Shown here: positions 1-7,638 of the stretch, piece by piece
Numbering within the stretch: position 1 is the first letter of the stretch
Layout of the letters: every line of letters begins with the position of its first letter
Assembly (NCBI GenBank): GCA_030653635.1
Contig: JAURYZ010000109.1
Coordinates: 1 to 16,528 of the forward strand
Length of the DNA stretch: 16,528 nucleotides
Source: Coriobacteriia bacterium
GTDB taxonomy: Bacteria > Actinomycetota > Coriobacteriia > Anaerosomatales > JAHIQC01
Direction: 5' to 3'
Program-made: the position numbers and the translations under genes
Notes under the pieces: model-generated
Told to the model about the DNA's origin: nothing
Database searches by the model: none
What the model saw: the letters and a program-made list of their open reading frames with translations, nothing else

Positions 1-1768
1 CTGCGGTCACGGATACGTCGGTCGCCGACTGTACGAAAGCAGCGTCGTTGTAGTACTCGGTCGCGTAGGTGTCCGACCAGTCCCTAAAGCCGATGCGATA
101 CGTTCCAGTCCGAAGGCCGCCCATGTCGTACGTGCCGTCACTCTCAACCCAGGTGTTGCTAACGATCTCCCAGGCAGATCCAACGTACCTATATGCGAAT
201 ACGTCCACCGAATCGACCGGGTCTCCTGAGGTATTCGTGACGGCGCCGGTGATATGACCGGCGAGAGCCAACACGGCGTTCTTGCCCGATACGGTGGTGC
301 CTGCAGTCGCGGCAATGTTGGTGGCGGAGTCTAGATCGGGCGCATCGTTGTAATACTCGCCCAGATAGGTGCCTGAGTGATCCTCGAAGCCGATTCGATA
401 CGTGCGGTTGCCAAGCCCACTCAGATCGTACTCACCGTTGCTGCCGGTCGAGGTATCCGTCACCCAGTCCCAGCCCCACGTCGAGGTCCTGTACGCCGTC
501 ACGCCAATGCCCTCGATCGGGCCTCCGCCAGCGCTCGTGACCCGCCCAGTGATGTGACCGGCAAGCGCGAGTGCCGCGTTGATGGTTCTCGTGCTTCCCG
601 CTGTGACTGCTACATCGGTCGCTGCCTCTACCGTGCCCACATTGTTGTAGTACTCCGGCGCGAACACGCCGTTGTAGTCCTCGAAGCCGACTCTGTAGGT
701 ACCAGTGCGCAGTCCACCGACGTCGTACGTGCCATCAAAATCTGTGCCTCCGGAGCCTGCCCAGTCCCAGTACCCCTCGAATACGTCGTACTTGAACACC
801 TGGACATCAATCTCACCTAGTGGTTCGCCACTAGGACCAGTGACGGTTCCCGCGATATGACCCGCGGCCGCGAGCACTGCGTTCTTGCCCGAAGTCGTGG
901 CGCCTGCGGTAACCCCGATGTTGGTCGCGGCCTCTAGGCTGGTCGCGTTGTCGTAGTACTCGCCAAGGTAGTTGCCGTTGTAGTCTTCAAACTCGATACG
1001 GTAGGTGCCCGTGGGAAGTCCGGCGATGTCATAAAGCCCATCCGGATCCGATGTGGAACTCCAGGCCCAGTCCCAACCCCAATCTTCGGAGTAGCTGTAG
1101 GCTCGGACCTCGATATCTTCCAGCCCTGCATTCGAGCTATTGGCGATTCGCCCGGTGATGTGACCGGCGCGAGCGAGCACGGCGTTCTTACCTGAAGTTG
1201 TGGATCCAACGGTCACCGCGATATCGGTCGCGGCCTCTAGGCTGGTCGCGTTGTCGTAGTACTCGCCAAGGTAGTTGCCTGACTGATCCGAGAACCCAAG
1301 TCGATAATTACCGGTGCGAAGTCCCGGGACGTCATAAAGCCCGTCCGGGCCAGAAGTAGTATCCCAGACCCATTCCCAACCCCAATCTGGGAAGTAACTG
1401 TACGCCTGAACGCCAATCTCTCCCAACCCCATGTTCGAACTGTTGGAGATGCGGCCGGTTATGTGACCGGCTAGTCCGAGAACGGCGTCTGTGCCGGTCG
1501 TCATCTGCTGATTGTAGACCACGATATCGGTAGCTAAATCCATAGTGCTCGCGTCATCGTAGAACTCGCCTGCGTACTGGCCGTTGTGGTCAACGAACTC
1601 GATTCGATATGTCCCTGCATCCAGCCCAAGGATCTCGTATGTGCCATCAGATTGCGTTGAAGCGGAGCCAACCTGCCAGCTGTCGCCAGCTGAGTACTCG
1701 TATGCATACACCTCAACGGTATCCACCGGGTCGCCAATGCCATCGATGACGGTGCCCGAAATGCCCCC
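1..1768 (-). repeat. Intragenic tandem array, six ~300-bp units (last one cut)
   Basis: Repeat units of the surface protein begin near 1768, 1471, 1168, 865, about 565 and about 255 on the minus strand, so the period is close to 300 bp. Units two and three are exactly 101 residues each and share the segment from GNYLGEYYDNA through SLEAAT. The units differ enough in sequence to be stable, except for a 54-bp identical block shared by units two and three. Confidence 0.85.
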
Positions 1769-2218
1769 GCTCAAACTCAGGTTCAGTCCATATGAACCTG
1801 TCGCACCGCCACCATAGCCCGCGACCAGCGCGTAGTAATCACCCGTGTAGCCGGCCACGAACGAGATCTTGGAGTACAAACTCCCTGCCCCATCATCGTC
1901 ATAGGTGATTTCATTGAGGCTATCGTCGTACAGCCACATGACCGTGTCCATGCCGTCGCCGGGCAGCGTCTCAAGGAGATAGCGCTCGCCTCCGATGACC
2001 GAGAACACGAACCAGTCCTCATCGCCCTGTACATGTATCGTGTGGTTTGCAGACACGCTGTCGAGAGCCAGGCTCGTTGCGCGGGAAGAATCGCCATCCG
2101 GTTCGTAGGCGTCAGCATTCACAGCGAACGCAGTGCCCACCATGGCGAACAGACACGCAGTGATCACCGACAGTAACAAGATTGTCCGCAGCACAGAAGA
2201 GCGAGATCGTCGCAACAT
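1..2218 (-). CDS. Secreted repeat protein, PPC-like domain plus carboxypeptidase-regulatory-like repeats (3' end off the window)
   Basis: One uninterrupted minus-strand frame runs from the ATG at 2218 to the left edge (739 codons visible, no stop). A GGGAGG ribosome site lies just upstream of the ATG. Residues 1-32 form a signal peptide (basic start, hydrophobic core, ending near TAFA). Residues about 36-150 (DAYEPDGDSSRAT, GDEDWFVFSV, GGERYLLETLPG, GDYYALVAGY) look like a bacterial pre-peptidase C-terminal (PPC) domain. From about 151 come at least six repeats of roughly 100 residues, each opening with AGHITGR or a variant and containing DGTYDVGGL, GTYRIGFEDY and YLGEYYDNA-like blocks, as in CarboxypepD_reg/Cna-B type beta-sandwich domains. 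Such repeats are usually stalks or adhesive parts of surface proteins. No catalytic domain or anchor is visible; one may lie in the missing C-terminus. It is divergent from the epimerase gene, which suggests shared control. The frame and architecture are clear; the function is not. Confidence 0.88.
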   Translation of the reverse strand, partial: MLRRSRSSVLRTILLLSVITACLFAMVGTAFAVNADAYEPDGDSSRATSLALDSVSANHTIHVQGDEDWFVFSVIGGERYLLETLPGDGMDTVMWLYDDSLNEITYDDDGAGSLYSKISFVAGYTGDYYALVAGYGGGATGSYGLNLSLSGGISGTVIDGIGDPVDTVEVYAYEYSAGDSWQVGSASTQSDGTYEILGLDAGTYRIEFVDHNGQYAGEFYDDASTMDLATDIVVYNQQMTTGTDAVLGLAGHITGRISNSSNMGLGEIGVQAYSYFPDWGWEWVWDTTSGPDGLYDVPGLRTGNYRLGFSDQSGNYLGEYYDNATSLEAATDIAVTVGSTTSGKNAVLARAGHITGRIANSSNAGLEDIEVRAYSYSEDWGWDWAWSSTSDPDGLYDIAGLPTGTYRIEFEDYNGNYLGEYYDNATSLEAATNIGVTAGATTSGKNAVLAAAGHIAGTVTGPSGEPLGEIDVQVFKYDVFEGYWDWAGSGGTDFDGTYDVGGLRTGTYRVGFEDYNGVFAPEYYNNVGTVEAATDVAVTAGSTRTINAALALAGHITGRVTSAGGGPIEGIGVTAYRTSTWGWDWVTDTSTGSNGEYDLSGLGNRTYRIGFEDHSGTYLGEYYNDAPDLDSATNIAATAGTTVSGKNAVLALAGHITGAVTNTSGDPVDSVDVFAYRYVGSAWEIVSNTWVESDGTYDMGGLRTGTYRIGFRDWSDTYATEYYNDAAFVQSATDVSVTA

Positions 2219-2282
2219 GGAACCTCCCTCGGCGCGAGAACTCGTCCTCACGCCCCCAAAGCCCAAGCTAGGCTCGAGCGCC

Positions 2283-2313
2283 CATGAAGGGAAGCCACCT
2301 CTCCCTTCTCATG
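2283..2313 (-). promoter_or_regulatory. Hairpin in the probable 5' leader of the surface protein gene
   Basis: GAAGGGA at 2286-2292 pairs exactly with TCCCTTC at 2302-2308 across a 9-nt loop. The stem continues as CAT/ATG outside a 2-nt bulge (2283-2285 with 2311-2313). It sits about 65 bp upstream of the surface gene start. There is no T-run on either side, so it does not look like an intrinsic terminator; it could be a leader RNA structure or an operator. Confidence 0.45.
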
Positions 2314-2442
2314 CTCCAATATATAGGCCATCACCTGCACGAACGCAATATGGTGCGGCGCGATTTCCTCAGCCATCTGCACGATCTGCACGATGCTTCG
2401 AGAATCGGCCTTCGCCGCCACAAGGGCTGTGTTAGCCTATTT

Positions 2443-2470
2443 GGGTCCTATTCGGGTCCTATTCGGGTCC
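2443..2470 (+). repeat. 11-bp tandem repeat upstream of the epimerase gene
   Basis: GGGTCCTATTC occurs at 2443-2453 and 2454-2464, followed by a partial third copy GGGTCC at 2465-2470. The period of 11 bp is close to one helical turn, so the copies face the same side of the DNA. The block ends 18 bp before the chosen start codon, within the likely promoter or leader of the epimerase gene. Confidence 0.7.
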
Positions 2471-2488
2471 AACGAGTTCAGGAGAGCC

Positions 2489-4564
2489 ATGCTTCGACGC
2501 AGGACAGACACACTGCCATCACCCACATCCACGCGTGCCCGCACGCTGCGTTTCCTCGGCATAGCGCTGGCACTTGTGATGGCGGTACCGGCCACCTCAG
2601 CCACCCCGCTGCAGCAAGCAAACGCCGCAACCCCGACGCCCATCACAAGCGTCTCCACCTTCCCGAACCCGGATGATTCCGCTTCGGTCATGTCCCCACC
2701 CATGCCTGCCGAGGAACTCCTCGACATGTCAGCATTGGGCGCAGCGGAGCAACTGTGGTCGCAGGATACCACCGACTCCACCCCGTCTCACTATTACGCC
2801 TGGTGCAAGAGCGGCAGTTTCTACGACCACAATCCCCGAGACGCGAGCGGTCTTGTCATGGTGCAGTACCGCGACCTGCCCGCGCCCGTGTACAACCCGG
2901 TGACGATTGCCAGCTACGCCCTGAACTACCATGAGTTGTGGCTCCACGACGGCAATGTAGCTGCCCGAGACGCCTTTCTGCTCCACGCGCGCTGGCTCCG
3001 CGACCGCGGAATGGACGCACAGGGTCGCTACCCCTACACCTTCGCAACGGATCGCGGGCCTGCCCCGTGGTACTCGGCGATGGCCCAAGGAATGGCGATC
3101 TCTGCCATGGCCCGCGCCTACGTGTACACGGGCGACGCCTCGTACCTGACGGCTGCGAACAAAGCGTTCCAGCCGTTCAAGAAGAATCTCTCTGAGGGAG
3201 GCGTAGTCTCGCAGGATGGAGCCTGGCTCGAGGAGTACCCCGACGGCTACCACGTGCTCAACGGTGCCGTCTTCGCGATGTGGGGCCTGTGGGATCTCGC
3301 GCGGATTTCTGGCGACCCCGCTGCCCTGCCTTTGTTCGAGAAGTCCAGCAAGCACCTGGCAGCCAACCTTTCGAGCTACGAATCAGAGGGCGCCATACTC
3401 TACGAGTTGCACCCGGACCGCTTCGCCCATCCGACGTATCATCTGCTGCACATAAGGCAGCTGCGCGCCCTTTCGGTCCTCACTGGCGACATGACGTTCG
3501 ATCAGTATGCGAGTCGTTGGGAGAAGGACTTTCGCGCATACCCAGCGCCGCGCTTCACCGTTCGCACGCGCTACCTGTCAAGTCGCGGCCTCGGAGTGAC
3601 TCTCACGGGGTCGGTCAAGTACCTGTTCCGCGCGTACTTCAAAGACCGGCCCGCACTCAACGTCACCGGCTGGCCGGTCGCACTTCCTAGCGCGGCGAGC
3701 ACCACTCGCGTGCCGCTCCAGTTCACAGACGGGTACAACGCTCAGTTCAGTCTCAGAACGGAGCCGCTGATGGCTGACATGGACTACCGATACAGCGTCG
3801 CCGATGTTTCAACGCTCGCGGGCTGGGGCTGCGACTACCCGATCACGGCGACCGGGACCAACGCGGTGCGCCAGGTCCCAGCGACGCTTTCTGACGTCGG
3901 GCTCGTGAACAACCCGGCAACACCCAACGGCGACGGATGGAACGATTGGGTCTACGCCACCTACAAGCTGGGCGGATCCGAGGCCAAGGTGACCCTGCGT
4001 ATATACGACGGCCGAGGAGTCCTCAAGGCCACCGTCCCGGGTCGCGTCGTTGCCGGGAAACAGACATACCAGTGGAGCGGGACTTGGTGGACCCGCTTCG
4101 ACCTCGTTGATGCCACAGGCGCCAAGCTGCCCGACGGTCTGTACCGCTGGGTGGTCGAGGCATCCAACAGCATGGGAAGCTCGAGTGCTTCAGGTCGACT
4201 GTTCGTCTCGAAGCGTCTGACCAAGGCGCCCTCTTTGGACACGGCGCCGGTGCTGCAGGACATCTGGGCGGCCGTCACCCCATTCACGCCCAACGGAGAT
4301 GGGATCGATGACGCGACCCACTTCTGCTTCACCACGACGCAAGATGCCTGGATCACCATCAAGGTGTACGACTACCGAGGAGAGGTCCGCACCGTGGTCA
4401 ACAACGCGCGCTTCCGCGCCGGTCGCTACTACCCGCTGTGGAATGGCCGAGACGCTGCGGGCAACGTGCTGCCCAAGGGCAACTACGCGTACTCGATCTT
4501 CGCTAGCGGCGGCGGGAACAGCCCGGCTACCGCGCTTCAGTCAGGCGTGGTCGGGATCCGCTAA
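2489..4564 (+). CDS. Secreted D-glucuronyl C5-epimerase-like protein with two FlgD-like Ig domains
   Basis: The family (Glce, C5-epim_C) inverts C5 of glucuronate to iduronate within a polysaccharide chain. The ATG at 2489 is chosen because AGGAG lies about 5 nt upstream and it begins a clean signal peptide (RRR, then a hydrophobic core ending VPATSA); the same frame opens at 2393 but would put 32 residues before the signal. The product is 691 residues. The epimerase region spans about 100-390: NPVTIASYALNYHELW, PWYSAMAQGMAISAMARAY, EEYPDGYHVLNGAVFAMWGL and PTYHLLHIRQL match the family's conserved blocks with their Tyr and His residues. Two C-terminal Ig-like modules follow, each starting with the TPNGDG motif (NPATPNGDGWND and TPFTPNGDGIDD) and ending near PDGLYRW or PKGNYAYS, as in FlgD/CHU_C-type domains. 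Secretion implies action on a surface or external uronic-acid polymer; the real substrate is unknown. It converges on the tRNA gene 14 bp downstream. Confidence 0.87.
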   Translation: MLRRRTDTLPSPTSTRARTLRFLGIALALVMAVPATSATPLQQANAATPTPITSVSTFPNPDDSASVMSPPMPAEELLDMSALGAAEQLWSQDTTDSTPSHYYAWCKSGSFYDHNPRDASGLVMVQYRDLPAPVYNPVTIASYALNYHELWLHDGNVAARDAFLLHARWLRDRGMDAQGRYPYTFATDRGPAPWYSAMAQGMAISAMARAYVYTGDASYLTAANKAFQPFKKNLSEGGVVSQDGAWLEEYPDGYHVLNGAVFAMWGLWDLARISGDPAALPLFEKSSKHLAANLSSYESEGAILYELHPDRFAHPTYHLLHIRQLRALSVLTGDMTFDQYASRWEKDFRAYPAPRFTVRTRYLSSRGLGVTLTGSVKYLFRAYFKDRPALNVTGWPVALPSAASTTRVPLQFTDGYNAQFSLRTEPLMADMDYRYSVADVSTLAGWGCDYPITATGTNAVRQVPATLSDVGLVNNPATPNGDGWNDWVYATYKLGGSEAKVTLRIYDGRGVLKATVPGRVVAGKQTYQWSGTWWTRFDLVDATGAKLPDGLYRWVVEASNSMGSSSASGRLFVSKRLTKAPSLDTAPVLQDIWAAVTPFTPNGDGIDDATHFCFTTTQDAWITIKVYDYRGEVRTVVNNARFRAGRYYPLWNGRDAAGNVLPKGNYAYSIFASGGGNSPATALQSGVVGIR

Positions 4565-4578
4565 GCCGACAAAGCCGA

Positions 4579-4654
4579 TGGTGCCCCCAGGAGAATTCGA
4601 ATCTCCGTCTCCGCCCTGAGAGGACGGCGTCCTTGGCCGCTAGACGATGGGGGC
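4579..4654 (-). tRNA. tRNA-Glu (anticodon CUC), CCA encoded
   Basis: Read on the minus strand, the 76-nt gene folds as a full cloverleaf. The 5' strand GCCCCCA pairs with TGGGGGC, followed by discriminator A and an encoded CCA. The anticodon arm is CCGTC, loop CTCTCAG, GGCGG, giving anticodon CTC. The T arm is GGAGA, loop TTCGAAT, TCTCC, with perfect pairing. The identity is Glu by anticodon and the family-typical ATCGTCTAGCGGCC D-arm region. It sits between convergent neighbours and is transcribed in the same direction as the flavoprotein genes, 53 bp past their end. Confidence 0.96.
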
Positions 4655-4707
4655 ATAGTACTCCTCGGCAAGAATCGGGCCGAGCGTGAGCGATGGCGAC
4701 CGTTTGA

Positions 4708-6333
4708 TCACTCGTAACGCGTGAGAACCGCCTCGGCGCAGCGCATCCCGTCCACGGCGGCCGACATGATCCCGCCCGCGTAGCCGGCGCCCTCTCCGCA
4801 TGGGTAGACGCCTCGCAGATTGGATTGCCACGCCTCGTCGCGCAGCACGCGCACTGGCGACGATGAGCGCGTCTCGACCCCGGTCAGCACCGCATCGGCC
4901 GCCGCGAAGCCCCGCAGGCGACGATCGAACACCGGCACCGCCTCGCGCAGTGCGCCCAGCGCGAACTGCGGCAAGCAGGCCGACAGGTCACCGTAGCGCA
5001 CCCGACGCGGATACGTCGCCTCAACACCTCCACCTGCCGAGGAACCAACTCCTTGTAGGAAGTCGCCGAGCAGCTGCGCGGGCGCACGGTAATCGCATCC
5101 GCCAAGCTCGAACGCGGCACGCTCCCAGCGGCGCTGAAAAGCGACGCCCGCGAGCGGGTCGTCGCTGCCAAAATCGGTAGGTACCACGTTTACGAGAAAC
5201 GCCGAGTTCGCGTTGACTCCGTCGCGAGCGAAGCGGCTCATCCCGTTGGTGACGACGCCGCCTTCCTCGCTACTGGCCGCTACGACCTCGCCTCCGGGGC
5301 ACATGCAAAACGTGTAGGCCGAACGCCCACTCGGTAAATGGCACGAGAGCTTGTAGTCCGCCGCGCCCAGCGCCGGGTGCTTGGCTGCGGCTCCGTACTG
5401 CGCGCGGTCCACCATGCGCTGGTCGTGCTCGATGCGCACGCCGATAGAGAATGGTTTTTGCTCGAGACTCGCTCCGTTGGCTGCAAGCATCTCGAAAGTG
5501 TCGCGGGCGCTATGGCCGGTCGCCAAGATGAGCATCTCAGCTGCGAGATCCTCGCGTCCGTGTTCCGTCTCGACGACCACTCCAGTCAGCGCCCCTTCAG
5601 CGTCCAGGACCAGGTCGCTCAGTCGCGTGTTGAAGCGAACCTCGCCACCGAGCGACTCGATTTCCAGCCTCAGCCGCTTCACGGCTCCCGTGAGCTGATC
5701 GGTGCCGATGTGTGGTCTGGCCTGCCACAAGATCTCCTCGGCAGCTCCGGCTTTGACGAGTGATTCAAGGACGCTTCGGATGCGAGGATTACGGGTGTTG
5801 GTGGTGAGTTTGCCGTCGGAAAATGTGCCCGCGCCGCCCTCGCCGAACTGGATGTTGGAGTTCGGATTGAGCGTGCCGTCACGGATGAACGCGCTGAGTG
5901 CGCGGATGCGATCCTCGACGGCCGCGCCGCGCTCCAGCACCAGCGGCTGCGCGCCGGCGCGCGCCAGCGTGAGTGCCGCGAACAACCCGGCCGGACCGGT
6001 GCCCACGACGATGGGACGTGGCCGGGGAGGTGTGCCGAGGCGTGCGATGTCGGGGGGCGAGACGGGCGCGAAGATGCTGACGTCGTCGCCGAGCGCGCGT
6101 CGCACAACGGCGTCCTCGGCCTCGGGGCTGCCTTTGTGAAGCGTCACGCCGAGCGTTGCCACGAAGTGGACGTTGCTCTTGCGACGGGCGTCGACGGAGC
6201 GCTTGAGCAGGCGCACCGAGGCGATGTGCGCCTCTTTGACTCCCAGGCGCTTTGCTGCGGCACCGTGCATGAGGTGCTCGCCTGCCGGGGTACCGGCCGC
6301 CAGCGGGAGCTCGAGATTGCGTAGCTCGATCAC
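4708..6333 (-). CDS. FAD-dependent dehydrogenase, COG2509 type
   Basis: This is a 541-residue flavoprotein of the COG2509 family, a cytosolic group with no established substrate. Start: the GTG at 6333 begins V-IELRNLELPLAAG, which matches the family N-terminus, and it overlaps the previous stop as GTGA; a longer frame up to 6450 would lie inside the upstream gene. Residues 1-100 form a small alpha/beta domain (AAAKRLGV, LLKRSVDARRK). The dinucleotide fold GTGPAGLFAALTLARAG begins near 111 and is followed by an acidic strand end VLERG. FGEGGAGTFSDGKL and the C-terminal ETRSSSPVRVLRD and YPCGEGAGYAGGIMSAA blocks are characteristic and bind FAD. It is almost surely co-translated with the BaiN-type flavoprotein upstream. 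All key motifs are intact. Confidence 0.9.
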   Translation of the reverse strand: MIELRNLELPLAAGTPAGEHLMHGAAAKRLGVKEAHIASVRLLKRSVDARRKSNVHFVATLGVTLHKGSPEAEDAVVRRALGDDVSIFAPVSPPDIARLGTPPRPRPIVVGTGPAGLFAALTLARAGAQPLVLERGAAVEDRIRALSAFIRDGTLNPNSNIQFGEGGAGTFSDGKLTTNTRNPRIRSVLESLVKAGAAEEILWQARPHIGTDQLTGAVKRLRLEIESLGGEVRFNTRLSDLVLDAEGALTGVVVETEHGREDLAAEMLILATGHSARDTFEMLAANGASLEQKPFSIGVRIEHDQRMVDRAQYGAAAKHPALGAADYKLSCHLPSGRSAYTFCMCPGGEVVAASSEEGGVVTNGMSRFARDGVNANSAFLVNVVPTDFGSDDPLAGVAFQRRWERAAFELGGCDYRAPAQLLGDFLQGVGSSAGGGVEATYPRRVRYGDLSACLPQFALGALREAVPVFDRRLRGFAAADAVLTGVETRSSSPVRVLRDEAWQSNLRGVYPCGEGAGYAGGIMSAAVDGMRCAEAVLTRYE

Positions 6334-7553
6334 TCGGATCCGCCCGAAAGCGTGTCGCGCGCTGTAGCTCGTTGCTCGGCGAAGTACGCAGCATTGAGGC
6401 CGGCCAGAATGCCAGACGCCCAAGCCCAGTGCAGGTTGAAGCCCCCGCACCGACCGTCGATGTCGAGCACCTCTCCTGCGGCGAACAGCCCGTCGACGCG
6501 ACGCGATGCCATGGTGTGCGGATCGATCTCGTCGACGGACAGGCCGCCCCGCGTGACCTGCGCCTGCTTGGCGTCACCCCTGCCGGTCACGGAAAGCTCG
6601 AAGCGCTTGAGCAGCCCGGCAAGTTGCTCGCAGGACAGCTCGGCTACCGGAGTCGGCGGCTCGATCAGTGCAGCTCGCAGCACCGCCTCGGCCATCCGGC
6701 TTTGCAGCATCCCGTCAAAGAACGTCTCGGCGGCGCGCCATGAAAGATCCTCACTGCGCCGGACGAGCATCGCCTCGAGTTCGCGAAGCTGAAGGTCGGG
6801 GAACAAGTCGATCGACAGGACACTTCCCGGCTCAAAGAAACGCGACAGATCAAACACCATGATGCCGCTGACCCCGTACTCCCGAAACAGCAGCTCACCG
6901 CGCTCGGTCGCCAGCACTCGCCCGTCCTTGGCGCGAAGGCTCGCTTCGCATCTCACCCGCACGCCGGACAGACCGCGGATGGGCTCGACGGCGGTCTTGA
7001 GAGGGCCGAGCACCGGCTCGCAGTCGACGCTTTGGTGGCCAAGTACGGCCAGAAGCGAATCGCCGCCGCCCGTCGCGACGACCACCGCGTCCGCGCCTAG
7101 GCGCTCGCCATCGCTGGCGACCACCTCAAAGCCGACCGCGTCAGACGGCTGCGAGATCGATGCGACCTCAAAGCCGCAACGCTCCACGACCCCGAGGCGC
7201 GCGCACTCGAGCCGCAGCACCTCAAGGACGGAAGCCGCGGCATTTGTGACGGGATAGACCCGCCCTTCGGCGTCGGCGAACGTCAGAAGCCCCATCTGGC
7301 TAAAGAACTCGCGGATGCGTTGTGCCGGGTACGCCGCAAGCACAGGCTCCACGAACTCCGGATGGTTATAGGCCAAAGGCCCTGCCGAGGAGTTCGACAG
7401 GTTGCACCGGCCGTTGCCGCTTGCAAGTATCTTGCGCCCCGCTCGTGGGCCCGCCTCCAGTAGCGTGGCGGAGGCGCCTTGGCGTGCCGCGGCAATCGCC
7501 GCGCTCAGCCCGGCCGCTCCGCCACCGATGACCAAGACCCTCGGCTTTTGCAT
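6330..7553 (-). CDS. BaiN/HI0933-family NAD(P)/FAD-dependent oxidoreductase
   Basis: This 407-residue flavoprotein belongs to the HI0933/YhiN/BaiN family. BaiN of gut clostridia has been linked to bile-acid dehydroxylation, but most members have no known substrate and nothing here points to bile acids. The ATG at 7553 is chosen because a GGGG ribosome site lies 5 nt upstream and the FAD-binding fold begins at once (MQKPRVLVIGGGAAGLSAA); the frame opens further upstream at 7631 without family similarity. Other family marks are GPRAGRKILASGNGRCNLSN near the N-terminus, the AVVVATGGG strand in the middle, TRGGLSVDEIDPHTM, and the C-terminal GLFAAGEVLDIDGRCGGFN. A GCGGC/GCCGC hairpin (7568-7581) lies in its leader. 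Its stop overlaps the next gene's GTG by 4 bp. Confidence 0.92.
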   Translation of the reverse strand: MQKPRVLVIGGGAAGLSAAIAAARQGASATLLEAGPRAGRKILASGNGRCNLSNSSAGPLAYNHPEFVEPVLAAYPAQRIREFFSQMGLLTFADAEGRVYPVTNAAASVLEVLRLECARLGVVERCGFEVASISQPSDAVGFEVVASDGERLGADAVVVATGGGDSLLAVLGHQSVDCEPVLGPLKTAVEPIRGLSGVRVRCEASLRAKDGRVLATERGELLFREYGVSGIMVFDLSRFFEPGSVLSIDLFPDLQLRELEAMLVRRSEDLSWRAAETFFDGMLQSRMAEAVLRAALIEPPTPVAELSCEQLAGLLKRFELSVTGRGDAKQAQVTRGGLSVDEIDPHTMASRRVDGLFAAGEVLDIDGRCGGFNLHWAWASGILAGLNAAYFAEQRATARDTLSGGSE

Positions 7554-7638
7554 GTCGCCCCTTTTTGGCGGCTCATGCCGCAACAGGTCGCATCCGCTGT
7601 TCCTCGGTAGATTGTAGGTTACATACCGCACTGTTTCT

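Larger units (their letters stand above)
2219..2488. promoter_or_regulatory. Divergent intergenic control region
   Basis: This 270-bp stretch separates the starts of the surface protein (minus) and the epimerase (plus) and must hold promoters for both. It contains a hairpin at 2283-2313, an AATATATA run at 2319-2326 that reads TATATATT on the minus strand and could be a -10 for the surface gene, a 9-bp direct repeat ATCTGCACG at 2375-2383 and 2384-2392, and an 11-bp repeat at 2443-2470. No convincing -35/-10 pair was found for either direction. An in-frame upstream start at 2393 exists but is not used in this annotation. Confidence 0.55.

Noticed and set aside
377..820. Plus-strand open frames across 69-2435
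   Set aside because: They lie opposite the repeat protein, lack ribosome sites, and are low in hydrophobic core pattern; the minus-strand frame shows a signal peptide and periodic domains.
2393..2488. Epimerase start at 2393
   Set aside because: It would place 32 residues before the signal peptide and translate the 11-bp tandem repeats; the ATG at 2489 has AGGAG at proper spacing.
7568..7581. GCGGC/GCCGC hairpin as a terminator of the giant gene
   Set aside because: On the minus strand it is followed by A residues rather than T, and it lies only 15 bp from the next gene's start; it is more likely a leader hairpin or chance.
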